Shown piece by piece: positions 25,901 to 38,708 of a stretch of DNA of 64,000 bases (the first letter of the stretch is position 1; every line of letters begins with the position of its first letter). Made by a program: the position numbers and the translations under genes. This DNA is from Niebla homalea (Eukaryota; Ascomycota; Lecanoromycetes; Lecanorales; Ramalinaceae), in assembly GCA_019925105.1 (NCBI GenBank), contig JAHGAU010000009.1:1302001-1366000 (forward strand), in the 5' to 3' direction. The notes beneath the pieces were generated by a model. That model had not been told where the DNA came from. It ran no database searches and was given only the letters and a program-made list of their open reading frames with translations.

Positions 25901-27697
25901 TTTAAAATTAAAATAAATTTATAAAGTTTATCTTTAATAAGTAAAAACTTATAGGGTTTAATTTATATTATATAAGTATAAGCTCGTTTATATAATTAAA
26001 AGCTTAAAACTATATAATATAATAATTATAGTAAACTTAAATAAAATTATAATAAAGTTAAATATTAATATTAAAGTTTTTAATCTTTAAGTAAATAGGA
26101 AGTTTAATTAAAAGGATTATATAAAAAAAATTTAAAAGAAAATAACTTTATAGGAAAAAGGTTTTACTTATTTTATTATATTAATATAAAAAGTTATATT
26201 ATAAAAGGCCCGGATTATTTATTAAGCCGTAATAAAGTTAATTATAATATATATTATAGCTATTTAATATATACTTAAAAGTACTCCGGAATATAAAAAG
26301 GAATTTATTTAAATATTATAGAAAGTCTAAAACCGGTATTTAAGAATAATTAATAATATTTATAAAGTAATTTCTATCCCGGTATTAAAGTTTAAAGTTT
26401 TTGTATTATTAATTAAAGTCTCGTTAAATTAAATAATCGCTTAAATAAGATTAAAAAGATATATATACTTAATTATAATAATAGGAAACGGGCGGATCCA
26501 TTAAAATCTTAATAAGCCTTAAATTAAAAAGAATAAATTAAAGATATTTATCCTCTTTTTTATTAAAATAAAATAAGAATAAATTAAAAAAGAAGTTAAC
26601 CTTATAAATATCCTAAAGGTTAATTTAAACGTATATAAACTCCCGTTAAACGTAAAAAAAATTAAGATTAAAAGGATTTAAAAAGTAAAAACTATAATAA
26701 TCATTTTATAAACTATAATAAAATAGATTAAACGTTAACGGAAGTATAAAAACCTTATACTTTAAGGTTATTATTACTTAGTTTTTAACGATAAGAAAAT
26801 TATTAATAAGTATTTTTATCGTTATAATATTATAAAAAAAAATAATAACGTATTAATAATTTAACTCCGGATAAATAAGAATAATTTATTTTATTTTTAT
26901 TTATTATATATATTAAAGGTTAAATAAACGCCGGATATAAATACGGATAAAGAAAATAAAACGTTATATATATTTTTATCTTTTATTTTTTATTTACGGA
27001 AATTAAATTAAGATTTATTATAAAAGTTAATATTTATAATTACCGTTAAATATTATTTACGAAGTAAAATATCTGGGTAATTATTAAGTTTATAATATTT
27101 ACCGGATTATTATTATAGTTTAATTTCGTTATAAAAATAAATAAAATTACCGAAAACCTTATAAAGAAGGCCCGTTATTAATTAAGGAAGAAAAAGAGAA
27201 ACGGAAACCGGTTATATTAATTATATAAACCGGAAAATATCTTTTATAATTATAAAGATATAATAATAAATATTTATTAAAAATCCTTAAAAAAATTAAC
27301 GGTAATAATAATATAAAAAGGGTATATATTAAATATATAAGTATTAATAAGGATATTTAAAGGTATTATATAAGGTTTAAATAACATAAATATATAAAAA
27401 AGCAGAAGAATAACGAGTTTAAGGGTAGCCTTTATAAGGATACAGTTATAATATTATGGATTTTCTTAAGGAAATTAAAATATAAAAAGTATATAAATAA
27501 ATTACTACTCTTTAAACGGCCGTTAATATCTTTTACTTTAAGGGGTAAAGGGTAAAGGCCTGGTGGACGCCGGTTTTTACCTTAACGTTATAAGTATCAG
27601 GTTTTTACGGTTATTAGCAAGGCCAAAAGGCCGCGTATTAAGGAACGCCGGAATTAGCTTAGCTAGATCCGTAATATAAATTAATCAACCAATCAAT

Positions 27698-28084
27698 TAG
27701 ATTAATATTCTTAAAGTTAAATTATAGACCTATAAATACGTAAGCCTTTTATTAAGTTAAAATTACCTTATTAAATTAAGTATTTTATTAATATTAATTA
27801 TAATATATTTTTTTTTATTAATAAATATATAAAATATTTTTTATTTTATATTATATAATTTAATAAATATTTTATAGTAAGACCCTTTATATACCCTTAT
27901 CGATTTCAATATTTTTAATAATTAAATATATTACGATTATATATATATTAACTTTACGTACGGTTTTATTATTATATATTTACTTTAAAAATTATTTTTA
28001 TATTTATTCTTTCGGTTTTTTAAGCCTTAAGTATTTAATAGGATTTATATTATATATATACTTACCTTATAATTTTTATTTAAG
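27698..28084. other. AT-rich spacer
   Basis: Nothing recognised between the LINE copy 1 tail and element B2. Heavily TpA-rich. Confidence 0.6.
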
Positions 28085-28089
28085 GTAAA

Positions 28090-28257
28090 TGTGGCGTGCT
28101 CAGTATAAAGGGTAAAAATGTATGTAAAATGTATGATTGTTGAGTAGCTAACTATGTGGGTGTTGTATATATGAAGGTGCGCGTTAAGTAAGCGGAACAA
28201 GGTAGAGCGGCTCCGCTCCGGTAAAGCTAAAACTCAGCTCCAGCTGAGATCCTAATA
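28090..28257 (-). repeat. LTR of element B2, left copy (168 bp)
   Basis: Begins TGTGGCGTGCTCAG and ends ATCCTAATA. Contains two near-palindromes, AGCGGCTCCGCT and CTCAGCTCCAGCTGAG. Confidence 0.92.
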
Positions 28258-29451
28258 ATTTGCTATTAATATAAAAAATACTCTTGCCCTAAGAGTGGTC
28301 TATTATTAAAAATACTATAGTAAGCTTCTCGGACATAGAGAATATATATATAAAGGTTTAAGCAAGTAGAGAAGGGAACCGGTAAAGTGGTGGTAGAGTA
28401 TTAAGGTATGGTGGTAAGTATATATTGAAAAATCGAGAAAAAACCAAGCCGGGCAATTATCGTAATTACACCCGGTTTATAGTTATGATTTTTTAAGCTC
28501 TAAATCGCTTAAAAACGTGATCTCCGGGGTATTACCGAAGTCGAGTTTATAGCCCTATAGGCTAAATAGTATGGGTAAAAGGGTGAAGCCTGGTAACCGT
28601 AAGTTACTCCAGAAAAAGGTATTATTTACGGTAAAAACCTGGTATTGAAGCTATATTAAACTTATTAAAAATAATATTATAATTATAATAATATTAAAAT
28701 GAATAAGCTTTTTAAAATAACGTATAGTATACGGTTTAATATATTTATAGTTTACCTTTTCTTATTTAAATCTTATAACTATAAGTATACGCCGTAACTT
28801 AAATATTATTATTAAACTATTTATAGTTAAATTTAATAAAGTATTTACGGTAAAAGTAATAAAGACTTATTAATATTATATTAAAGTATTATAACGGCTT
28901 AACCGGCTATATATAAGTATCTTTTCTTAAGTTTATATATTTAAAACTTTAAGTTTATAATAAATCTTATTTTTATTATCTTATTAAGTTTAATCTTATA
29001 TTATTCCTTAATTTTATATTAAAGGTACTTATAAATACGTATAAAGTCCGTATTTATAAGCTAAAAATGAAGGTAAAAACGTTATATTTATAGGGTATAA
29101 GTTAAACTTATAGGCTCTTCTTAAGTTTTAATATAAATTTAAGTATAAACCGGTTAAAAAGTTACTTAAATTATTTATCGGTAAGTATAATTATAATATC
29201 GTTATCTAACCTATTAAAAGGGATGGGATTACTTTCGGCTTTATTAAACCGTATTAATTATCTGTTTATTAATTAGGCATAATAAAACTAATAATAACAC
29301 TATTATTACTTTAAAGTTATTAATAATAAAACTTTCGTTAAGTTTACTGGACTTATCGCGTCTTTTACGTTATCTAAATCTATAATCTTCGTAATAACGG
29401 CTATACGTTTACCATAATAACTACTGTGATCTTATGCTATTGCTATTAAAT

Positions 29452-29619
29452 TATGGCGTGCTTAGTATAAAGGGTAAAAATGTATATAAAATGTATAATT
29501 ATTAAGTAGCTAGCTATATGGGTATTATATATATGAAGGTACGCGTTAAGCAAGCGGAACAAGGTAGAGCCGCTCCGCTCCGGTAGGGCTAAGACTCAGC
29601 TCCAGCTGAGATCCTAACA
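29452..29619 (-). repeat. LTR of element B2, right copy (168 bp)
   Basis: Begins TATGGCGTGCTTAG and ends ATCCTAACA. Differences from the left copy are transitions apart from a G/C difference in the AGCGGCTCC block. Confidence 0.92.
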
Positions 29620-29648
29620 GTAAACCTTTAATTAAATTAATTAAGAAT

Positions 29649-32600
29649 GGCGACGAACAAAGGGACCCCAGAGGTCCAAAACGATACGTATATATATAGC
29701 TTTAGCGACAGTAAAGGGAATATATTAAGTACGATAAGTGGAAATAGCGTAATGGTTAAGAATAAGGTAATAAACGGGTAAATAACCTATATTAATAGAA
29801 ATAACGATGACGTATACGGGTAACATAATAATAATAAGCCGGATAACGCTTAAAATAAATAAAGGAATTAAGGTTAATAAAATACGCGTATTAAAACGCG
29901 TAAAATACGTAATAATAATACGGAAATAATAAGTAAATAAAGGGGTAAAAAGGCCGGTACGGTATTAATAATAAACGGTATAAGCGGGGGGAAAAGGTAA
30001 AAAAACCGCGGTGAAAGTATTATTAAGGGTATATAAAGGGGAAATAAAGTTAATAAAAAGGATAAAACCTTAAGGGATTAAAGGTAAAAAACAGAGATAA
30101 TACGTTACCCGGTAAATAAAAGTAAAAGGGTGATAAAAAAGGTAATAAAGGCCTTAAAAGGACTCTTTACGGTAGAATAAAAGGATATTACGTTAAAGAC
30201 CTAACCGATATTACGGATTAAGCTAAAAAGCGTAAGGGATTTTTACGTAAAGATAGGGGTAAAGCTGGGGGAAACGGAGCGGTTATAAGGCTTTTAAAAG
30301 GCAATAATAAGAATATTAATAAAGGGTAAAGACGGTAATTTAAGGTTAAATATATAAGGCGAAGGTATAAAGGTAACGGCCCTTTAAATGAAAGAAAGTT
30401 AAGTAATAAAAGTAATAAAAAGGATACCCGCGGCAGAGAATAAAAGGATAATAGAGGAAAAAACGGCCGTATTAAAAAAGGCGAAAATAATAACGGTCCG
30501 TTTATTTAATAATAAGGAGAAGAACGCGGTAATAAAAATAAACCCGTTATAATTAATAAAAACTTTTAAAATAATAACGGAATTATTAATAGAATAAATT
30601 ATTACGGTACGTAAGCTAAAAAATAAGGATATTTTCTTTAATATAATATCTTTAAAGGTAAAAGAAAGCTTAAAGAAATTTAAAGCTTAAATTAATAAAA
30701 AAAAAAAAATATAAATTAATTAAGGTTTTAAAGTAATCGTTTACCGTTATAATAAATAAAATATATTTATTACGTTTTAAGGAAATTAAAAAAAAAGGTT
30801 ATGTTAAAGAATATAGAAAAAAAAAATATAATTTTTTACTTAAAGCTTAAGATTATTAACTATAAGCTTCTACCGGTAATAAAAAGATTTAACTCCTTAA
30901 AACGTATAAAAGGTATTTTATTATTATATTAAGCGTAACGTTAATAAAAATATATAATAATATCTTAAATAAAAAAATTATTAAAAAGGATTTCTTAAGA
31001 TAACTTAATTATAAGATAAAGTGGTTAATATTTATTAATATTTTAAATATTAAAATTATAAATATATTATTATAAAATACCTTAATATTATAAAATATAC
31101 GGTTTACGTTAAGGGTTATAATACCCATAAATATATAAAGTTAATAATTAAAAAGCTTATAAAAAATACGTTTAAATACGTTATATATAATAAGGAAAAA
31201 TATTTAATATAAAATTCTAAGTATATAATAAGAGCCAGGGAGATTAAATATAAAAAGACCCGGATAACTATAAAAATTCAGCGGTATAATATATATAAGA
31301 TTAATTTAATAGGCTAATTAAAGGCAGCCTTAAAACGTAAACTTAATTAATTAAATAATAAAAGGTAAATAACGGTAAAAAAGAAAAAGTTCCTTATAAT
31401 CTTAACTTTAAGGGCCGGCCGTCTTATATCTTTAATAGTAACCGGGAAGGTATTAAGTTAAAAAACGTTTAGCTTTAATAAGAAATTTATAACTTAAACG
31501 GATATAAAAAAAAAAGGTTTTATAAAGGTTAATATATAATATATTAACGTTTCTAAGAATAATATAATATAATATTTATAATAAAAAAATTAAAGCCGTA
31601 ATATTAATATTTAAATTTAAAAAATTAAAAACGTTAATATTATAATAATATAAGAATTACTATATAACTTATATATATATTTATTTATTAATTTAAAAAA
31701 AAGGTTTTATTTAACCTTTAAGGAGGATAAGATAATTAAAATATACTTCTTTATAAATAAGCGGTTTAACGTAAATAATTAAGATATTACTTATTATAAT
31801 AAAAACCTTTATATATTCTATATTATAAAGGAATAAGACTTAAAAAACGATTTTAATATTTATAATATATATAATCCGCCGTTAATTAATAAGGAAGGAT
31901 TTTTTACGATATTATTACTTAAAGAAGTCTTAATTACTTTAAGTAAATATATATTATTTAAAAACTTTAACCTATATTATTATATATAGAATAAGGAAAA
32001 GCGTATAATAAATTATATTAAATTAAATAATTTATTAATAATTATTATTAAAATTAACTTCTTATTATTAATATTATAAAAAATTATTATATAAAAGAGT
32101 TATAAGTTTAAAATAATAATTAATTTAATTTTTAATACGGAAAGGGTTATTAACGTAGTTATAATATATAAATTACGAAAAGACTTAAAATATAACTCGG
32201 ATTATATATTAATATAGATAATTTTAAATTAAGCCGTTAATATAATTATATTATTACCGGTAAAAAAAACGTAAAAAATAATTAAGGAAATAAAGGTTTA
32301 TATAAAAACGGAGGAGATAATAATATAATTCGCGGACCTTCCTTAACTGGATAATAAAGACCGGATCGATTTTTTTATAAAATAAATAATAAAAATATTA
32401 AATAAAATAATTAATAAGATTATTCCGATAATAAAATCCTTTTAAAGAGTTAAAACTTATTAAAATAAAAAGTATATAACCGCGATTATAAAGGTAAAAA
32501 GGCTAATTAAATAAGTTTTTAAATATAAAAATTAAGAAATATTTAATTAATTAAAAGTTACTTAAAAGGAAAAAAAGAGGATTATTAAAAAGATTAAGTA

Positions 32601-35447
32601 AATATACTTTTAGTTTATAATATATAACTTAATAATTTTATTTTATAATATTTAAAAGTTAATAAAGTATAATAAAGAATAAAATAGGAAACCAAAGTTT
32701 ATCCTTAAATTCCCGCCTTTTAAGAAACTTAATAATATATTAATTAATACCTTTAACGGTAAAATTAAAACTTTTAAAAAAGCATTTTTCCCCTTTTTAT
32801 TAAAAGTTAATTTAAACGATATTAACGGCGCTTTATACCCTAACCCCGTATTAATAAATAAAATAATAATATAAGATATAATAATTAAAATAATTAATAA
32901 ATTAAAAAAGGATAAAGCTTTAAAATTAAATAGGATTCCTAATAAATTCTTAATAATAATAACTTTATTTTTTAAAAAAGTCTTTACTTACCTTTTTTAA
33001 GTATATTTTAACGTTAATTATTACTTATATAAGTTTAAGGAAATAAAAATAATTATTTTTAAGAAGTTTATTAAGCCAGATTATTTTAAGGTAAAGTCTT
33101 ATAGACTTATTATATTTTTATATACGTTAAGGAAGGCCTTAAAGACGGTAATAACGAGGATCCTTAATAACTATATAGAAAACTACGGACTTCTTTTTAA
33201 TTAATAAATAAAAATAAGGAGAAATCGGTTAATAAAAATAGCCCTTAAAGGATTAATTAACGGCGTATATATAGTATAAGGTTATAAGAAAAAGTATATT
33301 ATAAGTTTTCTTTCTTTTAATATTATAAGTATTTTTAATAAGGTAAATTATTAAAGGTTATTATATAACTTAAAAAAAAAAAAGGATATTACTTTTTTTA
33401 ATTAAATAAATAAAAAGTTTTTTAAATAACCGAGTTATATTAATTAATTTAGGATAAAAAATAAGCTTAATAAAGCCCGTTATAACGGAGATTCCTTAAG
33501 GATTACTTATTTCTTTTATATTATTTTTATTCTTTAACGGTTTATTAATTAAAGAATTTATTAAGTTAAAATAGAAGATTTAAGTTAAAAACTTTATTAA
33601 TAATATTTACCTTTTAACCTATAATATTTCTATATATATAAATTATTTAAAATTAAAATAAATTTATAAAGTCTATCTTTAATAAGTAAGAACTTATAAG
33701 GCTTAATTTACACCGTATAAATATAAATTTATTTATATAATTAAAAGCCCGAGGTTATACGATATAATAATTATAATAAACTTAAGTAAAATTACGGTAA
33801 AACTGGATATTAATATTAAAGTCCTTAACCTTTAAATAAATAAAAAGCTCGATTAAAAGGACTATATAAGAAAAATTTAAAAGAAGATAACTTTATTAAA
33901 AAAGGTTTTATTTATCTCGTTATATTAATATAAAAAGCTACGTTATAGAAGGCCCGGATTATTTATTAAGCTATAATAAAGTTAACTATAATATATATTA
34001 CGGTTATTTAATATACACCTAAAAGTATTCCGGGATATAAGAAAAAGTTTATTTAGATATTATAAAAAGTCCAGAATCGGTATTTAAGAGTAATTAATGG
34101 TACTTATAAAGTAATTTTTATCCCGGTATTAAAGTTTAAGGTTTTTATACCGTTAATTAAAATCTTATTAAATTAAATAATCGCTTAAATAAGGCTAAAA
34201 AGATATATATATTTAATTATAATAATAAGAAACGGGTGAATCCGCTAGAATTTTAATAAGCTTAAAGTTAAAAAAAATAAATTAAAAATATTTATCTTCT
34301 TTTTTATTAAAATAAAATAGGAATAAGCGGAGAAGGAAATTAACCTTATTAATATCCCGGAGGTTAGCTTAAACGGGTATAAATTCCCGTTAAGTATAAA
34401 AGAAATTAAGATTAAAGGGATTTAAAGAGCAAAAATTATAGTAATTATTTTATAGGTTATAATAAAGTAAATTAAACGTTAACGGAAATATAAGGACTTT
34501 ATATTTTAAAGTTATTATTATTTAACTTTTAATAATAAAAAGATTATTAATAAGTATTTCTATTATTATAATATTATAAAAAAGGGTAATAACGTATTAA
34601 CGATTTAATTTTAAACGGATAAAAACGGTTTAACTTACTTCTTATTTATTATATATATTAAAGGTTGGATAAACGCTAAATATAAATATAAATAAAGGAA
34701 ATAGAATACTATATACGTCCTTATTTTTTATCCTTTATTTACGGAGGTTAAATTAAAACTTATTATAAAAGTTAATATTTATAATTACCGTTAAATATTA
34801 TTTATAAAGCGAGGTATCCGGGTAACCGTTAAATTTATAATATTTACCGGATTATTATTATAGTTTAATTTTATTATAAAAATAAATAAGGTTATTAAAG
34901 ACCTTATAAAGAAGGCCCGTTACCGGTTAAGGAAGAAAAAGAGGAGCGGAAATTAATTACGTTAATTATATAAACCGGAAAGCATCTTTTATAGCCGTAA
35001 GGATATAATAATAGACATTTACCAGAAATCTTTAAAGGAATTAACGGCGATAATAATATAAAAAGGGTATATATTAAATATATAAGTATTAATAAGGATA
35101 TTTAAAAATATTATATAAGATTAAAACAATATAAATATATAAAAATACAGAAGAATAATAAGTTTAAAAATAGCCTTTATAAGGATATAATCGTAATATT
35201 ACGGATTTTCTTAGGGGAATTAAAATATAAAAAATATATAAATAGATTGTTACTCTTTAAATAATTATTAATATCCTTTATTTTAAAGGATAAAGGGTAA
35301 AGGTTTAATAAACGCCGGTTTTTACCTTAACGTTATAAGTATCGGGTTTTTACGGTTACCAATAAGGCCAAAAGGCCGCGTATTAAGGAACGCCGGAATT
35401 AGCCCAGCTAGACCCGTAGTATAAATCAATCAATCAATCAATCAATC
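29649..35447 (+). mobile_element. LINE (Tad-like) copy 2, uninterrupted, full length
   Basis: A 5.8-kb element flanked by an exact 15-bp target duplication AAATTAATTAAGAAT (29,634-29,648 and 35,448-35,462), the hallmark of target-primed reverse transcription. It starts GGCGACGAACAAAGGG and ends in about six AATC units. In order: an ORF1 region (about 29.7-31.0 kb), an endonuclease region inferred by position (about 31.4-32.7 kb) and RT from about 32.85 kb with IKPDYFKVKSYRLI. The RT then has IP*GLL near 33,490 (IPQGSP in intact relatives) and FINN at 33,593-33,604 in place of FVDD. RIP stops throughout make it inactive. I could not confirm a separate RNase H domain. Confidence 0.9.
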
Positions 35448-35462
35448 AAATTAATTAAGAAT

Positions 35463-37634
35463 AAAATATTTATTATATATACTTAATTAAATTACCTTAA
35501 TTTATATATTTATTATTTAATAATTTTATATATACCTTATATATTATATTTTTAATTTATTATAAACTTATTATTAAATAAATAACTTTAAACTTTCTTA
35601 AAAAAATTTATAAGTCTCCGAAGTTTCTTAAAGTCTTTTATTTATCTTTAGTCTTATTTATAAGTTTATTAAGTTTTACTTTTTATATTTTAATTACTTA
35701 ATTTATTATTTCTTTATTAATTTTTAAATCTTAAATATTTATAATTATATTTTATACTATTTTATTTTTATTTGTTTCTTAATTATTTAATATTAATATA
35801 AAACCTTTTACTAATTTACGATAATTGAAAAAACGTATAATTACTTTTTATATTAATAAAGTTAATAAAGTAACGGTTTCCTTAAAATTAAATATTATTA
35901 ACGATAACATAAAATATAAATTATTTTTTAAAATAGAAAAAAAGGAATTTAAGCGATAATTTATATTATTAAAAATAATTATTAACCGTAAATTAAAAAA
36001 AATAATTAACTTAATAAATATAATTTTAAAATTTATTAAAAAGACTTAATTAAAAAATAAACACAATATAAATAATTTTAATTTTAACTCTAACGGATTT
36101 AAAGATAATTTAAATAATAATATTAATAATATATCGTTATATAACGATTTTTTTCCGTTACCCTTAATTAAAGACTTTAATAACGACTTTAATAAACTAT
36201 AAATTAAAGAATTAATACTTACTTCCGTAATTCTTAATATTAACTTAAGTATATATCCTTTATTTTAACGATTTTTAATATTTAACTTTTTTATTAAAGT
36301 TATATAACTTAAAATATATATTATAAAATGGACCTTTTATATAGCTTATGTATTTTAATATTAAATTATTAATTTTAATAAAGATTATTATTAAAGTTTA
36401 CTTAAAGTTTTTATATTATTTATTAATTTAAACGAATTAAAATAATTATTACGTATAATAAGAACGGTTAAAAAGTATATAAAAAAATAGTTTTTAAATA
36501 TTAAATTATAAAAAGTATAAGTTTTATTTAATACCGAGAAATTACATAATAAAAACAAAGTTAATAATAAGTTTAAAAAAAATATTTTTTAATTTTATTA
36601 ATCTCTTTATTATAACGTTATTATTTATTAACTTTTTAAATAAAATTTATATAAATATAACTTATTAAGTAAATAACTTAGTAGAATTTTATAATTTTTT
36701 AATTTAAGGATCTTTTGTCAAGGTTTATTTAAGTTAATACGTAAAAATAATTAATAATACAATATTATTATTATTAAACTTAATTAAATATTGATATAAT
36801 TAAATAAATTATTATTATATTAAAAAAAAGGTATTACCGTAATTATATCTTTACGGTTAAACTTAATTATATTATTAATTTTATTAAATTTAATACCTTA
36901 AAGCTTTTAATTTATCTATTATATAGCTTTAAGTATTTTTTTAATTTAACGTTTAAAATATTTTTTATTTAATAAAACTTAATTAAACTCTTTTAATAAA
37001 AAAAAAAGAATATAATATCTTTATAAAGAATATATATAATATTATAATAAATATCCATTATAATTAACGTTTTAAATATATTAAAAATTATGTATTATAA
37101 TTAATTTTATATAATAAAATATATATACTTTAATAAATATATAATAATTAAGTTAAGCTTTACGATAGGTTAAAATTAATACCGTTAATTTAAGATAAGT
37201 TAAAATTATTTTATTATATATAATTTAAGCTATTAAATCTTATTAAATATCCTTTTTTATATATTTTAATTTTAATATTTATTAATAATTTTAACTTATA
37301 CCGGAATATATATAAAGTATTATTAAGTATTTATATAATAATTATTAATCTTTTTGAAAGAGAAAGGAAATAATACGTAAATATATTACCTTTAATTATA
37401 AGGTTATATAACGTAAACTTGAAGGATATTATTAAAATCCTTTTACCCGGACTTATTATATTAAATAAAAGGCAATTTATAAATATTAATAATTAAGAAA
37501 TATTCTTAAATATTTTTATCTTTACCTTTACGGGAAATATAAAATAATAAATAAAAAATAACGGTTTTAAATCTATTTTATTTATATTAAAATATAAGAA
37601 ATACGTTAATATTAAGGAAGAATAAATAAATTTT
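35463..37634. other. RIP-degraded AT-rich sequence, unassigned
   Basis: About 2.2 kb with no recognisable motif, lying between LINE copy 2 and SINE-like element S2. Mostly A/T, with few G or C. Confidence 0.55.
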
Positions 37635-37647
37635 ATATATAATATAT

Positions 37648-38382
37648 TAATTAATTGATTGATTGATTGATTTATATATAAGTCTAACTACTTTAAGCTA
37701 ATTTCGGTATTCTATAATATTAATGGTTATATTATAGTTATCTTAATATTTATACTTATTTTAAATTTATCGGTTCAATTTTAAAGGAGAAAAGGAAACC
37801 ATAATCGGTTAACTTAGCCTTAACTTACCCTAGATATTAACTTAATTTAAATAAAAACTTCTTTTCTGTAATTATTTACTTTAATATTACGACCGAGTTT
37901 TTATATTAACCCGATTAAAATTAATAATTACCTTAAATCCTTAATTTATTATTTTTATTAAAAATCCTTTATTTTTTAACATTATAATCTACGGTAAAGA
38001 TTTAATAATAATATTAAGTTTAATTAAAGGAAAACGGCCTTAATTATATAATTTTATTTTTTTTAATACTTAAACTTTATTTTAAGTATTTCGTTATATA
38101 ACTTTTTAAATTAACTTTATTTAATCTTAATTTTAACCTTTTAATATTAAATCCTTATAACTTTTTTTTACTGGCCTTATATAACAATTAAGCTTATTTA
38201 AAGTTAACTATAGATACCGGTAAATTGTCGGATATTTATTATTATTTTATTTATATTAATTACGTAACTTACCGGATAAGGTTTAAAGGCTCTTAATGAA
38301 ATCGTCCCTTACCCTTAAAATATTCGATTATTCTATAGTTTATCTTCTGCACTTAAAAATGCCATTCCGTTACGCTCGCCCC
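37648..38382 (-). mobile_element. SINE-like element S2 (735 bp)
   Basis: Minus-strand copy of S1. The head reads GGGGCGAGCGTAACGGAAT (from 38,382 leftward) and the tail ends in four or more AATC units (37,648-37,672). It is flanked by a 13-bp direct repeat ATATATAATATAT (37,635-37,647 and 38,383-38,395), consistent with a target duplication, though in low-complexity sequence. No protein motif is seen. The 3' ~60 bp match the LINE 3' end. It is more heavily RIP-mutated than S1. Confidence 0.8.
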
Positions 38383-38395
38383 ATATATAATATAT

Positions 38396-38708
38396 ATTTA
38401 TATAAATAAACGTACTTTTAAATCCTTATTAAATATTATAAAGTAAAAATAATAAAAAATAATAAAAAATATTTAAAAAGCCTTAATATAAAACTTAAGT
38501 AAATATCTTTTATATTTATTTTACCTTTATTAAATTTGATTTAATTAAATCTTTTTAATATAGTTTATTTAAAATTCAATAATGTTATTAAGTTATTAAA
38601 ATATTATTTAATTAAATATGTTTTTATTAAAACCGGTTTAAAGGAAAATTTAAAATAATTATAATAATTCCCTTTTTTATTTAAGTAAAGATAATTATAA
38701 TTAATTTT
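38396..38708. other. AT-rich spacer
   Basis: Nothing recognised between S2 and the 3' tail of LINE copy 3. Confidence 0.55.

Larger units (their letters stand above)
20382..27697 (+). mobile_element. LINE (Tad-like non-LTR retrotransposon) copy 1, split by element B1
   Basis: The 5' end GATGGCGACGAAC and the 3' tail of AATC repeats match the other two copies. Without the inserted element B1 (21,492-23,004 including one target duplication) it is about 5.8 kb, the same length as copies 2 and 3, so it is full length for this family. ORF1 should lie at about 20.4-23.3 kb and ORF2 (endonuclease, reverse transcriptase) at about 23.6-27.4 kb. The RT reads, with stops, through a KPDYFKVKSYR segment near 25,335 and an active site FIDN at 25,848-25,859 in place of FVDD. 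RIP stops occur throughout. Assignment to the Tad group rests on these RT motifs and the fungal context. No target duplication was found. Confidence 0.85.
28090..29619 (-). mobile_element. small LTR element B2 (1,530 bp), Gag-like only
   Basis: LTRs of 168 bp are flanked by a 5-bp target duplication GTAAA (28,085-28,089 and 29,620-29,624). The interior is the reverse complement of B1 over most of its length, so its coding strand is minus. GNTPEITFLSDLEL reads at about 28,497-28,541 and the AAGCCGGGCAATTATCG segment lies near 28,446. The LTR ends match B1 (reverse complement of ACGCCACA at one end, GTTAGG at the other), but the LTR middles differ, so B1 and B2 are subfamilies. Confidence 0.87.

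Noticed and set aside
38396..38708. Target duplication for LINE copy 3 (TTATAATTAA-like sequence on both sides)
   Set aside because: The flanks do not match without an indel, which RIP does not produce; in such AT-rich DNA the similarity is not significant.
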